Below are positions 41,457-52,293 of a stretch of 64,000 nucleotides of DNA, piece after piece. The notes beneath the pieces were generated by a model. It was given only the letters and a program-made list of their open reading frames with translations. It was not told where the DNA came from and ran no database searches. This DNA comes from [Phialemoniopsis] sp. UDSM-2020. Lineage: Eukaryota > Ascomycota > Sordariomycetes > Thyridiales > Thyridiaceae. The stretch covers positions 3,038,001-3,102,000 of the forward strand of contig JAEILZ010000004.1 in the NCBI GenBank assembly GCA_018873225.1, read 5' to 3'. A program made the translations under genes and the position numbers. Positions within the stretch are counted from its first letter, which is position 1. Every line of letters begins with the position of its first letter.

Positions 41457-42389
41457 GATTGCGTACTTCTTGTTGCTCTGGGTCAATGGCTGAGAAGTTT
41501 ATTGCCAAGATATTGATGTGATGTAGATATTGTTCCGTATTGTGGACTGTGACCAAGTTATCCCACTCTTCGAATTGCTGTTCATCCCGTCAGGCCTTGC
41601 TAGACTTTATGCTCGGCGTCTCGAGGTCGAAACTCACCATAATGTCGATAGCCATCGCTAGGGCGGTTGGAGTCTCCATCTCGTCATCGCACCCCGCGAT
41701 TGCGTTGTTGCGACGCATTACAAATGTTCCACCTTTTTGGTAAGGGAGATGCAAAATCGCCACTAAGCCTTTAGAGTCAAAAAACAAGCTCCAAGTTCTC
41801 CTTCTTGGCATCGAGTTTCAGCGCGTGTTTTCAATATCGAAAGGAGTATTTCTGAGTGCGGATAGTAAAAACCCTCCGAGAAAACTCTCCGCGTCTCGGG
41901 TAGGCGGGCACCCTTTAACCAAGATGGCGGCGCTGGAGATAACGCTTAAAGGCAGTAGGGTTCCCCATAGTTTGCATGGATGCCGACGACGTGATTTTAG
42001 CTCTGTATGTCATGCTAGAAAAGGGTGAGCTATCCCCACTACCATTGGCTCTGCAGTGCTCCCAACCACGCTGCCCTTTGCTTGTCAGGGTTGACAGTGC
42101 ATGCTCGCCACATGGCTTGGGTGTCTGTTAGCCTGCAGAACGTGATTTGATTCGAAATTTCATAATAGGCACCGTGGGGGCCTGGATCATAGATGGCGGA
42201 GGCTGGACAGGGACGTGATGCCGGAAGAGCCTAGCATTCCGGCACATACACACTTGGTTTCCACTTCATAGACTTGAGATATAAAACTCAAAGTCCCATA
42301 GATCGACAATCATTTGTTCTTTTATTGCATAGCATCGTATATCCCATTCGACCCTTGATTTTCCGAGCCCGTGAGAACATCTCAGTGCA
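41457..42389. other. Divergent intergenic region, oxygenase / transporter
   Basis: About 930 bases that must hold both promoters. Short ORFs lack coding features. No palindromes like those at 12.3 kb were noticed. Confidence 0.5.
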
Positions 42390-44244
42390 ATGGCCGAAAC
42401 CAAGGACATCGGCGCGTCTTCAGTCGCCGGCCCTTTGAGGGACAACGGTACCAGTACACCCAGCGAGGCCGCCAGCAAAGACAGCCCGGCGACCAATCAT
42501 GAAGATCTCACGCTTGCACGCCGTGGCGAGGTCCTTGATTCTGTCGGAGATGTCGACGGTTTTGATGCGGCACGCATGCGCGACCGCGCCCTGCTCAACG
42601 CTGACGAGGAGAAAGCCCTTCTGCGGAGGATCGACTTGAGGATCATGACCATCTGTTCTATCATCTTCTTGATCAAGAACCTCGACTCGGAAAACATCTC
42701 CAATGCCCGGATCATGAACAAAGGAACCCCCAGGAATATCATGGAGCAGCTCCACATGACGGCCGACGAATATAACTTGCTGACAGTTCTTTATTACGTA
42801 TGTTGACCCAGTCGACTGAATGCCTTGTGCATTGCTCGCTGACAGCTGTCCCGCCCTGTAGGTTCCGTATATCGTTCTGGAAGCGCCCTCCAACCTCTTC
42901 TTGAAGCGTTTCAAGCCCAGCACCTGGCAATCTCGTATTATGATCTCTTGGGGAATTGCGTTGCTTTGCCATGTTCCAGTCGTCAACAAGCAAGGCATAT
43001 ATGCCACTCGATTTCTGCTCGGAGCAGTAAGTCCACCGTCATTTCTATGTCTTGTCGACAGTCTGCTAACTGAGTGTCAGTTCGAGGCTGGTATGTTCCC
43101 AGGAGTGATTCTGCAGATGACGTACTGGTATAGGCCAGACGAGATGAGCCTGCGGCTTTTGCTCTTCTGTAAGTTTGCCTTGCTTTGTGAGTATAGTGAT
43201 CGAAGCTAACAAACGGCAGATGTCCTCGGCAATCTTTCTGGCGTCGTCTCTGGAATCCTCGCCTTCGCTTTCGATACGGTATCCGGCTCTCGAGGTCTTT
43301 CTGGCTGGCAGTGGCTCTTCCTGGCGCAGGGACTGCTCACTGTTACTGCAGGTGTTGCTATCAAATTCGTGCTCCCAGATTGTAAGCTCTTCCCGTTTTC
43401 AATAAGCAAACACCCTGTTAACAGGGAGAACGTAGTTCCACCCACTGCCAAATGGCTTACCGAGAAGGAAAAAGCATTTATCCAAGCTCGCCTGCCACCG
43501 AACGCTCCCCGAGCCTCCGAGTCCAACTTCAACTTCCGCGAGATCGTCGACTCTCTGAAGGACATCCGTCTCTGGCTGTTCACCGCCATCTGGGCGACCT
43601 TCACCGTAGGCACGTCCGGTGTCCGTTTCTACCAGCCCACTGTCATCGCCAACCTCGGTTTCACGACCATCGCCCGAGCCCAGCTCCTGAACCTGCCCAT
43701 CTCAGTGCTCGCCATCATCGTCATCGGTGTCACTGGTTGGTTCGCTGACAAGGCCTTGATCCCCCGTCCTTTGTACCCACTCGGTGTCTTTGCCGTCATC
43801 CTCGCCTGCTACGGCGTGCTCATCGTCTATCCCTCCAACACGGCCGTGTACATCGCCACCCTCATCGGCAACGCCTTCACTTCCGCATTCTACCCGCTGA
43901 TGTGGCCATGGCGCGTGCAGACAACCTCGAAGGCGACGGGATCCGCGTTTGCTATTGGTTTCGTCAACAGCTATGGCCAGATCGGTGGGGCGATCGGTCC
44001 CCAGATCTTCAGGGGGAAGTACGCGCCTCGGTACAGGGAGAGCTTTGCGGCGGCTGCTGCTCTGGTGGGAAGCTGTGCCATCGTCACCCTGACGACGTGG
44101 TGGGTGACTCGGCAGACCGAGGCCGACACAAGAAGGTTGAAGCGGGCTCGCGTTCATGCCAACAAGAACAACCTGGCTGTGCTCGATGATGTTGTGGATC
44201 GGGATCTGGGGAAGAAGAGCGTCACTTCTGTCGAGAGCGTATGA
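42390..44244 (+). CDS. MFS transporter, Dal5/allantoate permease family (second copy type)
   Basis: Five exons, join(42390..42797,42862..43026,43081..43168,43220..43381,43436..44244), 543 residues. A long hydrophilic N-terminus leads into LRRIDLRIMTICSIIFLIKNLD, which matches the RxD-x-LLP-type start of helix 1 in this family. FEAGMFPGVILQMTYWYRPDE and LPDFPPTAKWLTEKEKAF are strongly diagnostic, the latter created by choosing the CGTAG acceptor at 43435; the earlier AACAG acceptor is out of frame. The C-half has TTSKATGSAFAIGFVNSYGQIGG. It is only distantly related to the carrier at 10.1-12.0 kb. Substrate unknown, probably a small anion or vitamin-like compound. The divergent oxygenase could share its regulation. 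Confidence 0.9.
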
Positions 44245-45696
44245 TTCTGAAGTTCCGGGGAAATCTAGGAATGCATGCCATTTTAGCCATAGAGACAACA
44301 TGATGTAGGGAAGGAAGGAGCGGCTTGAATTGGATGAAAGCTCGGCTCCGATAAAGGACCTCCTTCTTCTCCTAGGAGAAAAGATACCATCCGAACCTGA
44401 GATCTTCAAACGATTTAAACATCCAGGCATTTCATCTCTCCTCTGCTCCATGCGTGTGAACAATTCCAGTGATTCACAGCGCCCGTTCTCCGGGTATAAA
44501 TAGGTCCTCTCCTGCCACTGATTCAGCTCGAGAATCCTTCTCTTCAACCACTTTTTATATATACCTTGCTGGAGGCTACCCCTCTTCATAGGCGTGGCTA
44601 GAGGAGCGAGCCTTGCCATCGTGGTGTTCGACCTGTACCGTTTCATCGGCGTTCTCTTCTTCCTCATTGGCATCTCGACAGGTCCTCCAGCTATCGGCAC
44701 TCGCGCTGGGGAATCTTTCGACCGCTTATGGCTTGAGACGGCTCTCCCTGTTGCTCTAGCTCCTTCTATCGACGATAGGTGATCACAGGTCGTTCTCAGA
44801 GATCAGGAAAAGTGGTACAGGTGCCAAGATGCCGCTCTGTGCTCCAAATTGTCGTCGTTCTGCACTTCCGGCGAACAAATCCAGGCGAACGTGGTTGCAC
44901 AGAAGACTGTTTGGGCCTAGGGCTCGGGCTCTGCAACGTTTCGGAGTTTGTGTCAGGCAGTAACAACGACCACTTCGGCGGAGTTCCGTGGGCACGGAAT
45001 AAGGCTTGTCGCCAGGTTGCCGTGTGCTGAAAGGGAAAGGCTTGGTTCGAAACGTCCTTCAGCGTAAGGAATGGTATGTTTAATCCTATTCTCTCGGTCA
45101 GTCTACAGACTTCTCCCTTTGATTTCTTTTCTTACCCAAAGACTCTGTATCAAAGAGTCGTAAACTTCCTGCTTTCTTTGGCTGAATGGTTTCAAGTTGT
45201 TATGGTTCTCACTGCAACTACCATGTTTGCCAAGAGGTCTTTGTGTCGACGTTTTTGCCTTTCTTAGATACCTGTGGTATTGTGTCTCTAACAACTTGTT
45301 CGAAGGGTCAGTGTCACTGCTCCGCCGGTGCCCGGGCTTGTCGGCACGGCGACCACCGGTACCTAGGCCGGCCTCAGGACAACACATCCGGCTCCTATGA
45401 ATCTGTTAGGGCTCACAGCCCCGATTGTCCTATTGTTGCACATTTAAGCACCCTCTTTAAATTACAACCTAGCTTTATGCTGAGGGGCATGCGAGTTTCA
45501 TCATCCTTCAACCCACACCCGCCAGCCTACAAAGCTGACCTGCGTTTACTCTCGCAACGCCTCATTCTGCTTTCGCGATCCTCACCCCTTTCTGCTTCGT
45601 TCTCGCTTCTCGTCGTCATTTTTTGCCTATGCGTTCTTCATAGCTTGTGGCAGTATTCGCCTCTCCGCCTCATCAAGTCGCGCTTCGGGCATTCTC
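44245..45696. other. Intergenic region with TATA-like boxes and CT-rich leader
   Basis: About 1.45 kb before the large low-complexity gene. TATAAATA at 44495-44502 and TATATATA near 44556 are followed by several ORFs of 60-85 codons with no ATG-initiated coding style. From about 45490 the sequence is pyrimidine-rich like a fungal 5' leader. A small unrecognised gene at 44.5-45.0 kb cannot be excluded. Confidence 0.45.
44495..44502 (+). promoter_or_regulatory. TATAAATA box
   Basis: Good TATA consensus in the sequence cgggTATAAATAggtcc. Its transcript is uncertain: the next confident ATG is 1.2 kb downstream at 45697. Confidence 0.4.
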
Positions 45697-48600
45697 ATGT
45701 CCACGATGGAAGGCAACGAGAATGCTCGCGTCGAGACGGCTGCCTTCAGCCAGAGTTTCCTGCGCGCCAGTCAATATGACGCTGCGAAGGAGGGTCTCTG
45801 GTGGAGAGACTTCACCGCCTTTGTGGTGAGCATCGTGTCAGCCCTTCATGTCTATGCTATCACTGACATTCTGTAGTGGTCATGCATCTTCTCTGAGCCA
45901 GCAAAGGACTACGAGCGAATGCGGAAGGCATTTCCTGACCTGAAGTTCCCACCTTGGCCCGTATACATCATTGGCCCACGGGAGCTCATGAAGAAATTCG
46001 CCAGGATTGTCTGTCACGGAAGTGAGTTCCAAATCTGCCCTGTGTCTTATCGGGTCTATACTCATCAACCCTTTAGCCCTTCAAGGATACCTTGATTCGA
46101 GGCCGCCTCCTGTCCATGACGAGAAGCGCCAGATATTCAAGGGCTGGTCTGCAAATGTGATCGTGTCTCTCGTTGCCGACTTCGATGGCAGAAAATTCAA
46201 AGTCAAAGACGTCTTCGTTGACAAAGACGATTACTTCTCATGCCTCATTCAGCAACCTCACTTCCTTGAGTCTCTTGTATTCTGTGAGATCTTCAGCAAG
46301 ATTGCCATTGCTCCGGCACCGGGTACTCTAGACTTCGTTCATTTTCTGAAAAAGCAAGTCGTTTCCGTGGACATGATCCGGCAAGGTATAGAACTCGTCG
46401 ATCCTCCGCAATTATTCATGATTGCGAATCATCACCATACCTCGGTGCCGTGGCTGGTCATGTTCTGCCTCAACTTTGCTACATTCACGAAATTACAGGC
46501 CCAGAAGCACGACGGCGAGGTGGTTATCGAAGAGGATAGCGAGCAGCTTATCGACATCTACATTGCCAAGTTAGAATACTTGCTCGAGTTAGACCTGGAT
46601 GACTCTAGCCTGACGACAACCCTTCGGAACGACAAGTTGAGCTTGCCGGACGCCATTAAGCAAGGAATGACCGAAGGCTTGTTTGACGACATCAACATGA
46701 TCTTGGAAGCCATGGCTGATTGGAAGAGGGCCAAAAATAGAAAGAAGAATACTCAGAAGAGGGCAAAAGCAAAGGCCAAGAAGCTCGAGCAGCGTGAAGC
46801 TGAGAAGGCCATCGCTGCTGCACAACAGTCTGAGTTGTCAACGCTTGTTGGCGACGAGTCTGACGGCGCCGCCAACTCGGAGACGAGCAAGGGCGAGACT
46901 GTTCAAAGTCAGCAGGCTGAGCCCGAACAGAGCACTGAGCGCGAGCATGCCACCCCGACCGAGGTGGAGAAAGGGGTAGTCGAAGACAACACCAACGTTG
47001 ATGAGGAGAATGCAAAGGAGCAGGATGACGAGACTCATAGTGAGGCGTCACAAGACGGCAACAGTATCCTAGAGTCCACCGGCCCTGCACCCGGGCCTGC
47101 TAAGCCCAGTTCTCCTTGTCAGTCGTCTACGGAAGTCCCCGAGCCTAAGGCTGAAGAGGTCTCTCCTCCCGAGCTGTCGGCTGATGATGTGGCCTCATCG
47201 AGTCTTCTAGCCTCTGCGGCTCCGTCTCAGGAATTACCTGACCTCTCTGGAGACTGGGAGGTCGTGAAAGACAAGAGAAAGTCTAAGGATCCGCTTCGAA
47301 AGCAGATCTTTGATCTGTCAGCCCGAGCAGCCTCGAGGATAGGCTCAGCCCCTCAACAGTCCGCACGCGTCCCTCAAGGTTCGACCTCCAAGGCCACGTC
47401 CAGCAAGTCTGGTCCAGGCTATCCTCACACCCAAAGCGTGCAGGCCAGCACCACAAAGCCCGTGACTACGACGTCCTCAAAGTCCCAGGCACTGACGGGT
47501 ACACCGGCTCCAGTTGCGCCTAACAACAACACTAAGACGGTCTTGACTGTACCCGGTGCCTCGGTTTTCAAGAACGCGTCTTCGAAGTCGAAGGGTACGC
47601 AAGCTTCAATGTCGATTTTGTCAAGGGGCAAGTCTGCCTCTACCACTCCTCAGGGTTCTCTGGCTACTCCCAGGGCCTCCCCCGCTGCTCACGGAGTTTC
47701 TGCTACTCCTCAGAAGGCGGGAATTGCTACAGCTCCTGGGCCTGACAAAGCACTCATTCCTGCTGCTTCTCAGAAGGCGGGATCTGCTACCGTTACTGGT
47801 CCTAGCGAGACTCTTCCTACTACTACCACGAGAACAGCTACGACGACACCTACCACCAAGCCGCAGGTGTCAAACCCTGCAGCAATGGCCAAGATGTCGT
47901 TGAGTCAGCCTTGGTATCAAGCTAAGAAGAAGCCCACTGTTCCCGTGAAGCGGCCGGCCACGGACGATGGAGCCCCCAGCAATGAGGTGATGCCGCAGGT
48001 GGCACAAGAGACTTTGGCCACGAAAGCTGGTCCTTCACCCTCCCAGGGTTCCCCTGAACTGGATATTTTGACAGCCAAGCAGTCTCACACAGAGCAGGCT
48101 TCAGTTGGACCCGCGATCCCCGTCGTTAACATGCCGCGTGCAGTTCAGACCAGCAGCACGCTGGCTTCGGATCCGGTACAACCGTCGATCAACACTGCTG
48201 AAGAGACAACTGTCGGCCCCAAGCCGACTGGCGAGAAGTGCGAGGTAAAAGACCTTGGTAACGGTCAATTTGGTACGAGCTCGAAAAAGGAGCATGAGGC
48301 TACTATTACCCCTACTTCACAGGGTCTCCAGAAGACTTCCACTTCTTCTGCTCCGTTGCCTCCAGCCAAGACAGCCCCCGTCCCTGCGTCGAAAGGCTCA
48401 CAGAAGCTTCCGGCTGCTCCTATTACTCCGGCTCGAGTCAGGATTCGAGATCACGACGGCCCTACCATGACAGCCAAGTCACAGAAGCCGGCACAAGACC
48501 GGCAGTCTACAACAGATAAACAAACCAAGGGTCAGAACGAGGTCTGGAACGGCTTACATGGCGAATCTCGCAAGGCATCCGACTCGGACCAGCCGACTCC

Positions 48601-50317
48601 GGCCAGGAAGCTGCAGAGCTTCCACAGAAAGCACGACAACCAGAATGCAGGGCAGTCAAAGAAGGATTCTCGCACATCTACGCAGTCTGGACCGGTGACT
48701 TCAGTCTTGCCGGTACCGCACGTGGAGCCTGTCCAGAGGCATCTGGTTGTTGACTCAACCAAGGGCAAATCTCCTGCTCGCAATGAGAGCTCAGACATCC
48801 CGGACAAGACCAGTCCTGCTCTTGCTGGTGCTTCTGTCGAGATGGAGCGCGACTCTCGTCCCGCGCTGATAGGCAGCAGCGCGGACATCCGAGCTGTTGC
48901 TATCAATTTTATCAATGATATCAATGCTCCCAATGCTGTCAAGCTTTTCTCTGCGCCGGACTACCTCTCTCGATCGAAGGGCAAGCATGTTGTCAGCAAG
49001 GGGGAGCAAACGAGTTCTGCTCCTGTGGTTAATGATGCCGTACCAGTTGATACTGAATCCACCGCGTCGGATCAGGTGGAGGAAGGCGTAGAGACTTCTT
49101 CCCCTGCTGTTGCTTTCCAGTCTCTAGACGCCGCACCAGCCTCGTCTTCTAGACTTTCAAAGAAGACAGAGCCTGCCGTTGAGGCGAAGGGTCCTCCTTC
49201 GGCTTCTGTTGTTGCCACTCCTGCTACTTGTACTCCTCGCCCTGCCGAAGAGGAAGATTCTGCCCCGCCGGCAGATGACCATGTTGTTGCAGCCCTCAAG
49301 CCGGAACCTTCTGTCACCATGTCCGCCTCTCAGACAGTTGTCCGCAACGCGGTAGATGGCACTGAAGCTTCCGTAGTTAGTGCTGCTACAACCCTGAGCG
49401 AGCATGTTCAAGCTGCCCCTGCGTCTGAGCCAGTCATAGAGACCACCTTACGCCCAGGTACTGTCGAGGACCCTCCTACAGTCAAGGATTCTTCCGGGGA
49501 TGGTGACATCTCCAGTGCCGATTATCCCGTCAGTGAGGAGCGTGCTAGCCATGGAGGAGAGTCCAGCTACGAGGTGTCTATGGCAGATGAAGGTCGTCGA
49601 TCTTTCCAGGGTGGCAATGGACCATCGAGAGCTGTCCAGTCGGAAGTGCATGAACCTAATCGTCCCCGAGCCCGTCAGCAAGACCCGCCGCAGCCTCATG
49701 CTCAGGGACCGAACTTTCAACAGGCAGCTCCGAGAGCCGACTACGGTCCTCCTTACCCAAATCCAATGCCAGAGATGACTGTGTGCCAGCCGACCATCCG
49801 GCCGCAGCAGCCTGGTCCACAGCGACAGTATCAGTACTACTATGGACAACGCCAGCCTCGTAATGACCAATCCCAGGCCCAGTACGGTCCAGTACCTCCT
49901 CGCCCACAGCGGCAGACGCAGACAGGCTAGAGCCCTGCTCTCCCACCGCAGGTCAACCTTAAAGATAAGGTCCCGAACATGGGCGGCTTCACTTACGAGG
50001 ATTGCGTAGTGCAGACGTCCTACAACAATGGCTGGATGCATCGCGGAGACCTGCTGCAGCAGGAGCGAGCTCAGATCTATGATTTGGCTTATCAGGATCT
50101 CGCCCTTGGTCGTGGTTATTGTAATCCTTATGTTAACCAGGGTGGTCAGCAAGACCGTCAAGGGGATGGTCAGCAGGCCTATCAAACAGGTGATCACCAA
50201 TATTACCAACCGGGTGGTCAACACGACCGTCCGTGGGACGGTTACCAAGGTCATCAACCAGGAGGCCACCAAGGCTATGATCAAGGACAGCAGGGTAGTC
50301 GGGCATACCAGAACTAA
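45697..50317 (+). CDS. Large low-complexity protein of unknown function (about 1484 residues)
   Basis: Model join(45697..45825,45877..46021,46077..49891,49952..50317). The N-terminal 280 residues look folded (GLWWRDFTAFVWSCIFSEPA, FPPWPVYIIGPRELMKKF, LFMIANHHHTSVPW), followed by a lysine-rich helix (WKRAKNRKKNTQKRAKAK) that could be a nuclear signal or RNA-binding patch. About 1000 residues of Ser/Thr/Pro/Ala-rich disordered sequence follow, with loose repeats such as TPQKAG/SQKAG. The C-terminus is Gln/Gly/Tyr/Pro-rich. The third exon alone ends at a TAG (49928); a 60-nt intron with a strong pyrimidine tract and CAG end would remove it in frame and add 122 residues. If that intron is not used the protein is 1375 residues. 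No family recognised. Confidence 0.75.
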
Positions 50318-51129
50318 GACTATGGCTATTGATGGGTTCGCCTATACAAGCGCTCTAGCACAAGGTCTGAAGAAGAAGTAGGGGATTTGCCGTGATGCGG
50401 CAGATTGGTGAGGGGATTAGAGCCATGGTCATTGCATGGGGTCAAGCAGATCTGGATATTTGTTTCGGGTCTGGTACTCGCTCCTTCCACGGCAAGAGTG
50501 CTTCCCGCGTCTTTTCGCATAGCCTCGGAGTCTGGGATCTTCAGCGTGATTCATCTGCAAGCATCTGCACGGAGCATCAAGTTTGGGGATTGTATTGTAA
50601 GGCACATTGTGCCTGGAAAGCAAAAAAACGGGGTTTGAGTGATTAGGTAGAGGCGAGACTACCAAGACAATTGAGATTTCTGACGACGAAGACAATCTTA
50701 GTATGTGTGAGTGATCTAACTGTAGGATGCGGTGATTCCATTACCATTACCTCTATGACCATTGTTGGTGATGAATCATGGTCACATAGTGCTGTTGTGA
50801 CTAGCTTGATGGATGACGCTACGACTTTCGATCACCATCCGCGATAGGACTTCCCGCCATCTAAGCCGGATCTACGCGTATTGCATATTCGTGAGTAGAT
50901 GGGAATAAGAATGAAAGCTCTTGTGACGAAAAGTAGTAGGGCAGCAGAAATACAGGAATTCAAACAATCTGGTCGCCATTGGTCGTAGCAAGGACAAATG
51001 AGTGCCGGCTTGCAGAGGCTACGGCCACTACTCTCATATCATTGCAGACTGACTCTTCCTTCTTCATCGAGGGCAGGTACCTACCAAACAGGATCTAATA
51101 GAAGACAGTCAAGAGCTTTCAAGTCCACC
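50318..51129. other. Intergenic region
   Basis: About 810 bases, 3' flank of the low-complexity gene and promoter of the dehydrogenase. Short overlapping ORFs carry no features. Confidence 0.5.
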
Positions 51130-52293
51130 ATGGAGACAATCAAGGTAACGGCCAGACCCCGGCTCCGTCCCCTCGAACTCCCACCCAGACACTGACCGGT
51201 CGTACCAGAATACCATCGCCGAGAACTTTGGCGGCGCAGCCCACAACATCGGCACCAAAACCTTCTCACTAGAGACCGACGTGCCGGACCTTTCGGGTAA
51301 GGTCGCCGTCGTGACCGGCGGGTCCGAGGGCATCGGCTACGGCGTCACGCACACCCTGCTCTCGCACAACATATCCCGGCTCTTCATCCTCTCCGTCGAC
51401 AAGGAGGTCGTCGACGGTGCGCAGGCGGCCATAGCGTCGGAGCTGGGCCAGGAGGAAGCAGACCGCACGCGCTGGCTGCAGTGCGACTTGGCGGACTGGC
51501 CGCGCGTGAAAGAAGTCGCCGACCAGATCACCGCCGAGGCCGACCGCCTAGACATCCTGGTCAACAACGCCGGGCGGGGCATCATGACGGCGCAGCTTAC
51601 TGAGTATGGTGTGGACAGGCACATGGCGGTGAACCACATGGGCCACGCGGTGCTGACGAGCCACCTGCTGCCGCTGATGGGGCGGACGGCGAGCGAGAAG
51701 GACACGACGGTGCGGATCGTGAACCAGGCGAGCAACGCGCACCAGGGAGCGCCCAAGGACACCAAGTTTGCGAGCCTCGAGGAGATCAACTCTGACGCCG
51801 GGCCCAACGGGCAGTACGGGCGGAGCAAGCTGGCGAATATCTTGTACGCGAGGTACTTTGCGAAGCATGTCACGCGGGCTGGGCATCCACGAGTATTGAT
51901 GAATGCGACGCATCCTGGGGTGGTGAGCACGAGGCAGAGTAAGGAGCATATCTTGGAACCGCAAGTTTTTTTCATCACACATATGTCTATGTTTTGGTAC
52001 TAATTAGGATGTCTAGATACCCCCTAGGAGGCTATGCCGTGGCCGTGGGCCTGGAGCCGTTCAAAAAAGACCAGTTCGAGGGCGCGACGTCAGCCACCTA
52101 CGCGGCGACGGTGGCCGAGGGCTCGGGTCAGTACATCTGCCCGCCGGCGATTGTGGAAGAAGGGACAGAGGCATCGCGGAGCGAGGAGTTGGCGGAAAGC
52201 TTGATGGAGCTGACGCGGCGCGTGGTAAGGGATAAGACGAGAGAGCTTTCTGCGGATAAGGGCTGTCCGTTTGACGACATTGTCTTGCATTAA
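51130..52293 (+). CDS. Short-chain dehydrogenase/reductase (WW-oxidoreductase/retinol dehydrogenase-like)
   Basis: NAD(P)H-dependent oxidoreductase of 347 residues, join(51130..51144,51209..51960,52017..52293). The first coding exon has five codons (METIK). The Rossmann motif VVTGGSEGIGYG, then LVNNAGRG, the catalytic serine in NQASNAH and the YGRSK active site are all present; HPGVVSTRQS precedes the last exon. The second intron has a GC donor (GCAAGT at 51961) and TACTAAT branch; splicing there gives HILEPYPLGGYAVAV, which fits fungal relatives, whereas the unspliced frame stops 14 codons later. The final FEGATSATYAATVAEGSGQYICPPA block is typical of this fungal subgroup. The substrate (a ketone or alcohol) is unknown. 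Confidence 0.92.

Noticed and set aside
43702..44700. 332-codon minus-strand open frame
   Set aside because: Mostly antisense to the last exon of the Dal5-like transporter, rich in Arg/Ser/Gly and without a recognisable domain.
45030..45055. GGTTCGAAAC resembling a tRNA B-box
   Set aside because: The conserved final CC is missing and no A-box or cloverleaf could be formed upstream.
49448..50284. 278-codon hydrophobic minus-strand open frame
   Set aside because: Mirror of the Gln/Gly-rich end of the giant protein; apparent hydrophobicity comes from reverse-complemented Q/D codons.
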